64,000 nt of DNA from Sclerotiophoma versabilis. Lineage: Eukaryota > Ascomycota > Dothideomycetes > Pleosporales > Didymellaceae. The stretch covers positions 1,984,001 through 2,048,000 of the forward strand of contig JAAROD010000093.1 of NCBI GenBank assembly GCA_012274445.1, given 5' to 3'. Positions 23,791 to 33,876 of the stretch are shown in pieces. A model generated the notes under the pieces. The model was not told where the DNA came from, did not search any database, and saw nothing but the letters and a program-made list of their open reading frames with translations. The stretch's first letter is position 1; the number at the start of each line of letters is the position of its first letter. Made by a program: the position numbers and the translations under genes.

Positions 23791-24639
23791 ATGTCTGGCC
23801 CACGTCTTCTCCGCACACAAGGACCTCGCCTTCTTGAAACCCAAGGTCCCCGTCTCCTCAAGACAGAAGGCCCACGTCTGCTCCGCACTGCTGAGGGTCC
23901 TCGTCTGCTCAAGACCCAGACTCGCAGTGTCCACACTGAGGGTCCCCGCCTTCTCCGGACCCAGGGGCCACGCCTTCTGAAGACTGAGGGTCCTCGCCTC
24001 CTCAAGACACAAGGACCTCGTCTGCTCAAGACACAGAGCCGCAACCTGCACATGACCGGAGCCACTAGCTCCTCTTCGCTTCTCACATCAGACAAGCCCA
24101 CCTTCGGCTCATTGAGCCCCAAGCTGCCCTCTTCTGAGGCTGCAGCCTGGAAGCACGAGACTGGCAATGCCATGCGTCACTTCAACACAAGTCGAAGCCT
24201 GAAAGCCATCAACGACAGCTCCACTATCGACTTCATGTACATCCCGGACTTCAACCCCGACACAAAGACTGCTCCTACCAAGATCAATGTACCTATAATT
24301 CTGTCGACTGCTACATCTTCAGCAACACAGGCTGCCGCTGCTGAGGCTGAACAGCCGGTACTTTTGCCCACTGCTTAATGTGAGAGCTTTGGACTGATCA
24401 AGCAGGTCATGCAACCGACCATCTACACTGTTGCTGCCGATAGCACGCACATTCACGCGCCTTCCGCGATGTCTGATGTGACCGAGGGTAACCACATCGA
24501 CTTCCAAGGCATGGCCGCGAAGGTTGCAAGTAACCTGCAAAAGCCTGTCGAGGAGGTTGAAAGCATGGCGAAGCAGATCTGGAGGGGCTTCGTCGATGAC
24601 ATCTTCGGCCCCAAGCATAGCGGTACCTCCAAGGCTTGA
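23791..24639 (+). CDS. GPRLL tandem-repeat protein, unknown function
   Basis: I read two exons, 23791-24357 and 24406-24639, giving 266 residues; the 48-nt intron has donor GTACTT and acceptor AAGCAG. If it is not spliced, the frame stops at 24378 after PVLLPTA. Residues 3 to about 85 are nine copies of an 8-9-residue unit, GPRLL(R/K/E)T(Q/E), interrupted by TRSVHTE and closed by SRNLHMTG. Synonymous codons differ freely between copies, so the protein sequence seems to be under selection. The rest contains a soluble Ser/Ala-rich part and a helical C-terminus (FQGMAAKVASNLQKPVEEVE, then AKQIWRGFVDDIFG). There is no signal peptide and no dibasic sites between repeats. The basic, Leu-rich start could suggest a mitochondrial or membrane-surface role, but this is speculation. 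I do not recognise the family. Confidence 0.78.
23797..24044 (+). repeat. Coding tandem repeat, nine GPRLL units
   Basis: In-frame units of 24 nt, or 27 nt in one case, each encoding Gly-Pro-Arg-Leu-Leu. One 18-nt insert follows the fifth unit. DNA identity between copies is modest because third positions vary, while the Gly-Pro-Arg-Leu-Leu core is invariant. Confidence 0.9.
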
Positions 24640-24780
24640 GCAGATGATGAGATGATGGGATTGCTGAGGTAGCGTAGGCTTGCGCTGACCGAACTTTCGG
24701 AGTACACATTGTGATTTCTTGGCGATGGAACAATCAGGTCCAGAACAGTTTGAAGTGCTCAAGCTCATGAGACATGAATA

Positions 24781-25559
24781 CTACATATTTAGTAATACTT
24801 CCTTTACTCCCAACCATTCCGTCAGGTCTTCCTTTACTCCCAACCAGTCCAACACGTCTGCAGCTTCCCTCGCATCATTTTTCAGTCTGTACCCCATGAC
24901 TCTTACAAGGAACGCAGACGGCAATCTCTCCTGAACATCAAGACCAAAACAAGCGGCCCGAAACTCCTCTTCCCAACCTGCGGAAGAGCTGGTCCAGTTG
25001 AGAGCGTAATCTTTGACGAGCTCAAATAGAATAGCGTGACCCGTTGGGATGTGTGCAAAGGCGTAGGCGATTACCTGAGGGTACGTTGTTTCTCTGTAAG
25101 GCAATCTTCCGGGGAAGTAGTTGCGGTTGAGACCTTCTGTAACCTTGTTGCAGAAGGCAGAGCTCAAGATACGATTACCGAAAACGTACGCTGTGATGTA
25201 GACCCAAAGAAGCGGCGCTTGTTGATTCTCGTCACCAGTTTGTAGGTTGTCGTTCTCTGTGACTGTTGGCATTTGCTTGTCGCCGGGGATAGTTTGGGTA
25301 TAGAGCCAATGTACGAAAAGGCTGACTGTGTGTGTGTACGGCGTTAGCAGACACGCACCAGTAACATCAAGGACAGGGCTTACAGGTTGCAGTCTCAACA
25401 TCGCGCAAGGTGACGATATCGTCCTGCGCTTCCTTCCAAGGCCCTGTCAGCGCGTGACGGAAGTACTCGGAGTGGTATGTGATTAGGGCCCTGTGAACAC
25501 AGTATTTACGTCGTTCAGCGCCAATCTCGACAACGACGAGGCCCTCAGCAGTAGCACGC
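24781..25559 (-). CDS. BTB/POZ-domain protein, start codon not found
   Basis: Minus-strand exons 25559-25384 and 25325-24781 are certain, joined by a 58-nt intron that gives RDVETATFSLFVHWLYTQ. The BTB core reads GLVVVEIGAERRKYCVHRAL, then YHSEYFRHALTGPWKEAQDD, the pattern of the fungal BTB proteins that probably act as adaptors for Cullin-3 or unknown partners. The C-terminal half is the helical BACK-like region typical of these proteins. The frame upstream of 25559 can be continued unspliced to 25636, or by a 56-nt intron to CEPPVLG, but neither route reaches an ATG before a stop. Either a further 5' exon is missed or the gene has lost its start. A 27-nt tandem duplication near the 3' end makes WLGVKEDLTEWLGVKEVLL. 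Confidence 0.7.
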
Positions 25560-25639
25560 CTGTTCGCTTGATCAGCTTGGTTGCGAATGCGTAGTGTACA
25601 TTGGGAGTTGCGTACCCAAGGACTGGTGGCTCGCAATTA

Positions 25640-26393
25640 TCTGGCTGTTCTACAGCGTCCGCCACCGTCAATTACAAGCTGTATCGACTGGAGTGGAGGG
25701 CGATAGTATAGAAGAAAATCCTTGTTAATGGAAAGCAGGCGAAACCCCTGCGCGGAGCAGATCAAGAGGTCAGGTGAAGGTGATTCTCAAATGCACTGCT
25801 GCGAAGGTAATTGAACAAGGTAAAGGCACCAGCTGGAGATTTCATGGGGCTAGCTGATGCATTGCTTCATTCTGGAGATGGCCTCGTACCTGTTTCTCAT
25901 CACACCGTGATGTACCTGAAGTAAATGCAGATTTGGTGAGCAACATAGGAAAGAGCAGCAGCAACACGCTAGTGTAAGCTGCGAATAAAATGCTGCGCGT
26001 CATGCTCAGGAGTCTGGCCCCCACCTGAGGGATCGGTAAGGGGCATACAAAATAAGTTGCCATTCCCAGTCTGGTTCCAGTGTGCACAGTATCGTCGTCG
26101 AGCCACTGCAACATTAGTTTGTCAGAGAGAACGATACTTGATGGCAATTCGACAATAGGAAACAGGTAAGAAACGATTCGTTGTTGCAAGTAAGGCTGTC
26201 ACGTCTATAGACTAGCATGTTAGGCAGGCCTTGGCTGATAAAGCGCTGCATTCACGTCAGCACTGGAGAACAAGGCATGACAACGTATAGAATGCGAAGT
26301 GCCTGCCTCAAAACCCAAGCCTACTTACTCTAGTCACTAAATTCATTCGCTATAGGATTGTTGCGGCTACACTTCATGTTCAAAGTGGGGAAT
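25640..26393. other. Intergenic, possibly the missing 5' exon of the BTB gene
   Basis: No gene is supported. An ATG on the minus strand at 25845 opens a short frame (KSPAGAFTLFNYLRSSAFE) that could be a first exon of the BTB gene, but I found no matching donor. Confidence 0.35.
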
Positions 26394-26758
26394 TCACTGC
26401 TCTACGTCGTCCTTGGACTCTTCGTTTTCGTTTTCGTTTTCGTCTTCATCTTTGTCTTCGTTGGGGAGCGGACCGGGGTGTCCCTTTCAACAAAATAACG
26501 CAGAGATCTCATCCACGCATCTGTACGCAGAAGAGGCCGCTCACCAGTGCGACCGCAAACTCATAGATGACTAATAAGTGCAAGGCGAATTGTCGCATGA
26601 AGTTATTGTTGAAGGAAGGTCTGTCAGTAAAAGACGGCTGGTATTGCGACCCGTTCGCTGTACCCTTCTCGGCCTAGTGTGGCTGGCCCAAAGCTTCATT
26701 TCGACAAGGCTTCCACGGCTTCCAGACGTGCTCTCCACTCGCCATTGAGGCTTCTCAT
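26394..26758 (-). CDS. Small protein with hydrophobic helix and acidic tail, unknown
   Basis: Proposed three-exon gene, minus strand: 26758-26717, 26673-26545 and 26483-26394, 86 residues. The last junction is the best supported: donor GTGAGC after VIYEFAVAL, acceptor preceded by TTATTTTGTTGAAAG. The final exon reads GHPGPLPNEDKDEDENENE and stops with DDVEQ. The middle exon contains FTDRPSFNNNFMRQFALHLL. The first intron would be only 43 nt with a weak donor, so the N-terminus (MRSLNGEWRARLEA) is tentative. The acidic run is encoded by a TTTTCG-type repeat. No family recognised. Confidence 0.4.
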
Positions 26759-27433
26759 TTATCTACCAGCTATTTTTGACCTTTGTTTACGTCATCTCAG
26801 ATTTGCACTCATTGTCATTCTGCCGATTTCGAATTAGGATTACGATCTTCTACCATCTTGTCGCCGCTAAATTGCATACGCACACCTCAGATCAGGTGTG
26901 ACATCTCAGTGACGAAGACCGCGCCAGACAGGTCTACACTCGTTCCATAAGTGCCCGTATACTCAAAACACAGTATTAAATCGCCATCGTTCGAAGTTGC
27001 TAATTATACTTTACGCATCCGTGCCAAAAGCCAAAGAGGCAGTGCAACCGCATTCGGCGCACTCACGCGTGCTTTCTACTACTTCATATACGAAAGTGCC
27101 AGCACCGCCTAACAACGCATTACACCATTCCAGTATTTGACTTATTACCTCTCGACCTCATCGAGGACCTACTCCTGTTGCGCCTGTCGCTAACTAACAC
27201 CTGTCTAACCTCTGTTCTCACAGCCACAATCAGCTCGCTCGGACCAATCGTCAGCAATACGATCTTGAATTCCCGAACCGAAAGAAACACTAGAACTTTG
27301 CGCAAAGAAGAGAAGGTACAAACCATCTGAGACATTACAGCAGGACAGTGTGAGACGGCTCCGGTCTCTGTTTCTGCTGACTCTCGCACTTTTCTGTTGC
27401 TGCGGACACGTATTTTTCCACACATTCGCCAAA
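26759..27433. other. Intergenic between divergent genes
   Basis: No gene is seen; it separates the small acidic-tailed gene (minus) from the gene at 27434 (plus). Moderately AT-rich. Confidence 0.45.
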
Positions 27434-28486
27434 ATGTCGTCGTCCTGTTGTCGGACATGCAACAATCGCAACCATGCTGTCTACAGTTCACAATCCACAC
27501 CTTCACTCGTCGACTTGTGTCTCGTTGCACTTACCTTCCAGGAGGATATCTCACCTCACACAAAATCTTACGCTGCGTTAAATACCTTGCTAAACGACAT
27601 CATCGATGCAGCCGACTCGTCATCACACCCATCAGCGTTCACGTCATGGTCTCCATGCTTGTCAGATCCTAGAACAGCTGTGGTCATAACGACAGCGAGC
27701 GAGACGTGTTCAGACGCCATATGTCCCATCTACAACGACATCTTCGCTTTCCTTGCGCGTCCTCCCAGCATACAACATGTATACCTCGACTACTCTGTTC
27801 TTTCCCTTGCCACATCGTCACCAGAGCAGAGAATACCGTGCGAGATCATGGCGCTGAAAGCACCAACTTCGGGCATTGCTGCAGCAATCGGCAAGCATTT
27901 CGGCTGGGAGCCTAAGCGTTCGTCTCTCTCCGCGCAGATGCAGAACACGGCACCAGCAGCATTCAGTCGGCCAGGTGATCTGGTTAGAGATTTCTGGGCG
28001 TGGGCTGAGCTGCCACACGATGGCCGAATATCGCGATCTAGCTCACTCGCATCGAGTAGTATACACCTGCCTGCGCCATTGGTGAGCACCAACTCGGACG
28101 AAAAAAACATGTCGCTCTACTTCGCGGGGGATGATAAGGACGATATGGAAGAGGCGGACGAGGAGGCTCTGGTGATGATTTTCCAGTGGCACAACCATGC
28201 GGCTGCAGAGCGGTTTAAACACCCACTCCAGAAGAGCTATGGCCTGAACGGCGAAGCTGTCAGAAGCGACTTGTGGGATGAACATGTTGCGCGCCCAGTG
28301 CGACACTTCCAAAGTCACGGTGCCAAGCTAGACACTTACAAGCTTGAGCTACGAGCTGTAGAGCCAAGGATGCAAACAAGGACGCGGGTCAGCTCGAAGG
28401 CGGCTGGCAGAGACAGGAGTGGTAGCAAGCGCCTGAGTCTGATGGCTATGGGTTTGGGAGAGAAGGTCAGTGGCATCTGGCGGTGA
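27434..28486 (+). CDS. Unknown fungal protein with possible alpha/beta-barrel C-terminal domain
   Basis: Single exon of 350 residues from ATG 27434; the frame is open further upstream but without an ATG. The N-terminus carries a Cys cluster (SSSCCRTCNNRNH). The first half has repeated beta-alpha patterns, including PRTAVVITTASETCSDAI and IQHVYLDYSVLSLATS. The C-terminal third contains EALVMIFQWHNHAAAERFKH and WDEHVARPVRHFQSHGAKLD, which resembles ferredoxin-like dimeric alpha/beta-barrel proteins. That is a fold impression only. It ends in a basic tail. Codon use is coding-like throughout. No enzyme motif is recognised. Confidence 0.75.
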   Translation: MSSSCCRTCNNRNHAVYSSQSTPSLVDLCLVALTFQEDISPHTKSYAALNTLLNDIIDAADSSSHPSAFTSWSPCLSDPRTAVVITTASETCSDAICPIYNDIFAFLARPPSIQHVYLDYSVLSLATSSPEQRIPCEIMALKAPTSGIAAAIGKHFGWEPKRSSLSAQMQNTAPAAFSRPGDLVRDFWAWAELPHDGRISRSSSLASSSIHLPAPLVSTNSDEKNMSLYFAGDDKDDMEEADEEALVMIFQWHNHAAAERFKHPLQKSYGLNGEAVRSDLWDEHVARPVRHFQSHGAKLDTYKLELRAVEPRMQTRTRVSSKAAGRDRSGSKRLSLMAMGLGEKVSGIWR

Positions 28487-29495
28487 TGATCAGCGAATCC
28501 TAGAGGCTCATCGCTACAAGCGAAAATGTTTAAACATGTTTGGAGGTCTGCGCCAAGGGGCTCCTTCAGCTTGAGTTTGAATAATATCTAAAGCTCTCAA
28601 GCAGTATACGGGGGGAGCCACATCATGCCAGCTGGAGCAGTTTTAGCACTTCGCATCCGAAAAGGAAGTGGTATAGAATTATATTCAGGTCTTCATGTCA
28701 TTAGTCGAAATGGCGCACGATCGAGATGTAATTGAGTTGCCGATACAATAGATACACCCTCGGTAATCGCGCAATTGTCGCCACCACAACGATCAGTAAT
28801 ACAACAACGTGTTTGCAACGCTGGACGTTGGTTGAGGATCAACAAAGACGCAGAGCTGAGGACGGAGATGAGTCCGTCGACGTATCCCCGACAACAAATG
28901 AACGTGAAAACTTCGGTTCACAACCGAGCCCATACCTACCGAACTTCGCATCTATTATCCGTTCAGCAAACCGTAACAAAGCGTTCAGGTAGCGGCCGTC
29001 AAAAAGCCTGCCGTCCGCATATCGTCCCGCAAAGAGTAGTAGTCCATCTCCCTACGACACAGCCACAGAGACTACGCCACACGTGGCAGGCAGTTTGATT
29101 AGCTCAGGCCTACGCCCTATGGCGGCCACGCCGACACATGAAGACACAGCCACCAATCTCGTGTCTGACTCCTTTACAAATCTTTCCCAGATGCTACACT
29201 GACCAGGTACACCCGTGCAGCGATGAGTGCTTGGCCTCGCTAAGCCATGATGGCGGCTCTGGACGGATCTTATGGACCCCGATGGGATCAAGGCAGCTGG
29301 AGGATCGTGGCTCAGGCTGCAACGACGACGTGCATTAGGCTTCCGAGCCATGAGGCTTGAGAATGACTGTAGCGCGCGGTCCCATGCCTCTTGTGATGAC
29401 TCGGCCCGTTTGGGGTACGCTGTGGCACGGCTTCCAGTAGAGGTATAAGGTGTTGAGGGAGACTGGTGCGTAGTTTGGTAGGCATTCTGGAAATT
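28487..29495. other. Intergenic, nothing supported
   Basis: Contains a 12-bp palindrome ATGTTTAAACAT at 28526-28537 in the 3' flank of the preceding gene. TATAAGG at about 29442-29448 precedes the next start by some 50 bp. Confidence 0.45.
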
Positions 29496-30487
29496 ATGGC
29501 GGCCGCAGAGTATTACTCAGGTGCGTGCATGGACATGGTGCCCAAGTATCTGCTTGCTCCGCAGAAGCTGCAGCGAGCGCAGACAGAGCAGATCGGGAGG
29601 AGGACAGACGATGTTGGTATTGCGCAAGGTCGGATTATGTGGCTGCCAGCAATAGAAGATCTTCCGGAGCGCGCGGTAAGGCGAGCTCATGGGAAGGGTG
29701 CTGTGGAAGTTGGTATTTATAATCACCCAGTCGTGATAGTCTCGAGACCACTGGACGACAAACGATGCGCTCACTTCCATCTTGTAAGTTGGCAGTTGCA
29801 CATGCATGAGCCATTACTGACTCCTTCCAGATCACGTCTCTGCAAGGCAAGACGCTCCACGAGCTCTACCCCAAATCGAACGAATTCCATACTAGCCGGC
29901 GCTCGTGGTACTTGCCAATCTCGCCCAGTCCCGATCACCCCGATGCGAACTCGAAGAAGGCAAAGAAACGTTTCCCTACACTTGCATTGACAGATGGTGC
30001 AACCTTGCGATGGGACTCTTATGTCAACATCCGACACGTCTACAGGATCGACTGGGCCCTTCTTAAGCCCTACTACAACCTCAACACTCCCAGAGTCACG
30101 CTTTTTCGACTCGAGCGAGAATCCGCCACGCGTATGGTCGCGAAAGGGAAGGTCCTCACACTGTACGAGCCTAGTGAGCAAGTACCAGTGCCAGGATTGC
30201 ATCTGAGAAACACAGCGCCACCAAGTTCATTGACCTCGATTGACTTGCCTTTGCACATCGAACGGGGTAAACTTGGGCTGAACTCGTCCGACCCCGACGA
30301 CGGGAGTGTTGCTTTACCAGCAGTGCCTCGGATTCCTATTGCACACATATCGGATTTTCGGACATTGAGTGGTGATGAAGACTGGAATGCCGAGCTGCCA
30401 CCAGGGGAACCTCCCGATCCGAGATCGAAGCGGAGTTTTTTAGGCCGTGTCCTTGCTAGATTTTTTCAGCGCCACCGAAAGGGCTGA
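29496..30487 (+). CDS. Unknown fungal protein, two exons
   Basis: Exons 29496-29783 and 29831-30487 join in phase with a 47-nt intron (GTAAGT..CCAG) and give 329 codons including... the total frame, about 314 residues. The N-terminal part contains AVEVGIYNHPVVIVSRP and, across the junction, HFHLITSLQGKTLHELYP, a beta-rich module. WDSYVNIRHVYRIDWALLKPY follows. The middle is Ser/Pro-rich and the C-terminus is strongly basic (RSFLGRVLARFFQRHRKG), which could bind membrane or nucleic acid. The family is not recognised, though the arrangement looks like a conserved Pezizomycotina protein. Its stop is only 29 bp from the stop of the convergent PTAR1-like gene. Confidence 0.75.
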
Positions 30488-30516
30488 TATATGGCTTACT
30501 GTAAGAACAGGTCTTC

Positions 30517-31630
30517 TCAAGACAAAGCTTTCGTTTTGCCTGAAGTGCTGATCCAGTGCAGGCTCTCCTTTACATAATCCGAATACGCGGGATATTGCTC
30601 TGCATCTCCGATGCTCTCTTCGAGTATCTTGATAAGAGCTTCACGATCGTCCAGAAGTGTGGGATGTGCTAGCGCGTTGCGCACGAAGACCCAGAGCGAC
30701 TCGTTCTCGGATTTCACCTTAGCAGCATACTGCAGAACTTTCTCAACTACTTCATCTCGCTCGTCGACAGGATCAAGTCGTGCGAGTAGGAAGAAGAGAA
30801 ACGACCAGCCCGAGATATCGCTTGGATGCTTGAAACACCAGGTACAGACTCGGTCGGAGAACGCAGAGACGACCCAGTCGAACGGGAAAGGTGCATCCAC
30901 CTCCGTGGCAACACGGCCAAGAGCGAACACTAGCCGGCGAGCGTATAGCCAAGCGTAGTAGTTCGTTGGGTGCCGCTCTCCAGACTTGCAAATGGACTCG
31001 AGCGCAGCAGAGATGATGCTAGCAATGCGTTTGCCGGAAGCGTTCTTCAATTCAAGAGAGGCTATGAGTCGCAGCAGCCATGAGCGGTGATACCAAAGGG
31101 TTGGCGATTTGGTCTGTCGGTGCAACGGAGATGTTAGAATGCTATCGAGGAAGCAGAGCTCTGAGAGCAATCCTCTTTGAAACACAAGCATGTCGTCTGC
31201 ATCCCTCAATGCCAGCATTCTACGCTTGCGGAAGTTGGCGGCAGTGAGGTGCTCTGGATCAAACAATAGTATAACCCTGGTCGCTTGGAGGGCCTGATGG
31301 GTGGGTCAGCAAGGCTGGTGAAAAAATTCGCAGACAAGGCTGTCAGAGATACATTCTGAATGTATCTTTGTGTACCTTTGGATCAGTCTGACTGTTGTCT
31401 TTGTTGTCGAAGAATGCCTGCCGCGCTGCCAGGAACGCGGACGCAAGTGCTTTCTTCTGTATGCCCAGGCTTGAGCCATCCTGCATCAGAACTCCATCTG
31501 GGGGTTCAATTGCAGGTGGCAGAATCTCAATCTCGATCACTTCGTTCTCATGCTCGTCGAAGTAGCGGCACAATGACTCGTACACGTGCTGCTGCTGTCG
31601 CTCAACCGCCGGGAGGTCGCTGTGAGCCAT
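30517..31630 (-). CDS. Protein prenyltransferase alpha-subunit repeat protein (PTAR1/Ecm9-like)
   Basis: Exons 31630-31376 and 31293-30517 on the minus strand, 343 residues. The alpha-alpha hairpin repeats of prenyltransferase alpha subunits are visible through their Trp and Leu signatures: SPTLWYHRSWLLRLIAS, HPTNYYAWLYARRLVFA and HPSDISGWSFLFFLLARLD. The N-terminus is FDEHENEVIEIEILPP. These repeats scaffold a beta subunit in Rab and farnesyl transferases. In PTAR1 the partner is Rab geranylgeranyltransferase III beta. The assignment to PTAR1 rather than another alpha subunit rests on the long N-terminal extension and divergent repeats. Divergent from GET1. Confidence 0.78.
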
Positions 31631-31894
31631 CGCAAAGACTCAGAAGGCAGTGAGTCCACCGACTGCAATGCGCGCCAGGTCGTTTTAAATCTATCATCCC
31701 AGAAGTGTCGACTGCCTAGGCCTCGGAGAGCTGAGGAAGAGGAAGGAGCTAGCCATGGCGGGCCCGCCCACCCGGGCCGCTGCCAATTTCACTTGCACCT
31801 GTATGACATAACGTGGCCCCTCCATCATCAGCACCAACACCCAGGGCATGCGCTGAAGCTGCCCCACGCAACGATTCTTTCGACCCTCGCCGCT
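31631..31894. promoter_or_regulatory. Divergent promoter between PTAR1-like and GET1
   Basis: 264 bp between two start codons pointing apart; it must hold both core promoters. No named element is obvious. Confidence 0.5.
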
Positions 31895-32652
31895 ATGCCG
31901 TCTCTCCTCTTGGTGGTCTTTATCCTGCAGTTCGTTCTGCATCTGGTCAATACTGTAGGAGCAAGCACCGTAGACGAGCTGGTACGTACTTTGATCTCCG
32001 CCGCAACTATGCTGCAACATACTGACGTTCATTCAGCTGTGGGCTTTGTATAATAAACTACCCACACCATCATCAGGCAATGCGCAGAGATGTCAGGTGC
32101 TCAAGAAGGAGATTGTGCGACTGAAGCGTGAGCTTGGAAACACTTCGGCGCAAGACAACTTTGGCAAATGGGCGAAGCTCGATCGTCAGCACAACAAAGC
32201 TTTAGCTGAATACCAGAAGCTGGGTACGATCCTCGTTATATTGATCGCCAGCCAAAGCTGACAACAAACACATAGATGGCTCTCTGCGCACTCATCAAGC
32301 AACGTTCAACTCCGCCGTTAAGACCTTGCGCTTCCTCGGTACGCAAGGCCTCCGTTTTGTCCTACAATTCTGGTTCTCCAAATCGCCTATGTTCTGGCTG
32401 CCAGCAGGCTGGGTGCCATACTATGTGGAGTGGATCCTGAGCTTTCCTCGCGCACCGCTGGGCAGCATTAGCATCCAGGTGTGGACCGCTGCATGCGCAG
32501 CGATCATTGCATTGGCATCTGAGGCCGTCGCAGCTGTCTGGGTGCTCGCAACAAAGAAGCCTACGCCAACAGCGAAGCAGGAGACGGAACCTATGGCCTT
32601 CAAGGCAAACCAGCAGCCTGCAGCAGGAACGGGCGAGAAGAAAGAGCTGTAG
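31895..32652 (+). CDS. GET1: Get1/WRB, ER receptor subunit for tail-anchored protein insertion
   Basis: Integral ER protein that with Get2 receives tail-anchored proteins from Get3. Exons 31895-31981, 32037-32223 and 32276-32652 give 216 residues. The first membrane segment is at the very N-terminus (LLLVVFILQFVLHLVNTV). A cytosolic coiled coil follows (VLKKEIVRLKRELGNT, WAKLDRQHNKALAEYQKLD), the Get3-binding region. The conserved fungal stretch KTLRFLGTQGLRFVLQFWFS leads to PMFWLPAGWVPYYVEWILSFP and a third hydrophobic segment (VWTAACAAIIALASEAVAAVW). A basic tail follows. Length and topology fit the family. Confidence 0.92.
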
Positions 32653-33876
32653 TTTGCAGGCAGAAAGCTCTCACGCCACGACCGAGTTATCACAGCACAG
32701 CAAGAATACAAAAACATTTTATATCACAAGTATGTCTCCCAATGCTTTAGACGCAAAGTCGTCCTGGCTTTTCAGCTCAGACACTGCAACACGAGTGGGA
32801 TGACCTTGGCAGGTCGTTGGGCTCGTTCTAGGCTACAAATTGAACTCGTGATCGTGGAGAGTGTCGAATCGCCGAGTCTTCGAAAGAGCCAATCTATATA
32901 ATACATCGAAGAGACAGCTGACATAAAGCTGCTCATCGCATCTTTGCTGCCATGTAGGCAGCTGGTGTTTGGTACGCAGAATGCAGAATGCAGAACGCAG
33001 AAAATGTAGCTCGGCTTCTGACGCGGGCCGACCATAGCGCCGGCGCGCTCAGACACTTTTGTCTTGTCAAGCGTGGAGGAGCACGAGGAGAAGCCACAAA
33101 CTGGGATCGTACCAGACGTGTACTTTAGTCAGTATTAGAATGGAAAATGGAATGAAATATGCAAACTAAAATATTACAACTTTATATTTTGTTGTCCCTG
33201 TGAGAGTTGCTTCCCATAATACCTACGCCTTTGCCGCACACTAATCGATCCTACACATCGTTTCTGATGATTGGTCGTCTCGCCCGCCTCCGGCCCAAAG
33301 TAACGAATGAATGTTCCTGCCCGCGCATTCACGTGGCACTACAAGCACGCTATTACTGAACTACATTGGCCCTCTTGCCCGCAGTCTTCGACGGTTTTGA
33401 GGACTGACTGAGCACACCTGCCGTTAGAGGAAAGTCGAAGGCGCAATCAACGGCGTGTCTGTGCCTCAAACTTGCATCTTCAACACGCAGACGAGGCGCC
33501 AAGACGACCAATATGCGGAGTAAGATCTTCCAGCCGACGTGTTGTTTGGTGCGGGAGATCGCGATGTGTCCTATCGTAGTTTCTCTGAGGGTGCTGCGAC
33601 GGGCTAACATTCTGACAAGCCATCACAAGCTGCCTAGATAGGCATCTCGGGCTTCCAAGGATGGCATCATGCAATGTCTGCTAGTCGCTGCCTGTTCAGA
33701 ATCGACTAATCAGGGCCAAGATGTGGCCTTATCTTCAGACTGACGTCGCCTATCACGGCGAAGCATGTAAGCGCGGGTCTCTGGGTTGTCACCACATGGT
33801 GAGTCAAAAGTCTTTCAGAAACCAGTAACGAACGCTTGGTTGTGCAGATACATCATAGCCTCTTTCTTTCAGCTTG
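32653..33876. other. Intergenic, partly AT-rich
   Basis: No gene seen. 33120-33190 is AT-rich. A short tandem GCAGAATGCAGAATGCAGAA lies near 32979-32998. Confidence 0.45.

Noticed and set aside
23791..24044. GPRLL array as a Kex2-cleaved peptide precursor (RiPP-like)
   Set aside because: No signal peptide and no Lys-Arg or Arg-Arg pairs between units, and no biosynthetic genes nearby.
23716..24173. Two long minus-strand frames opposite the GPRLL repeats
   Set aside because: They arise because the sense repeat has a 24-nt period; their content is only the repeat read backwards, and sense codon variation fits selection on the plus-strand protein.
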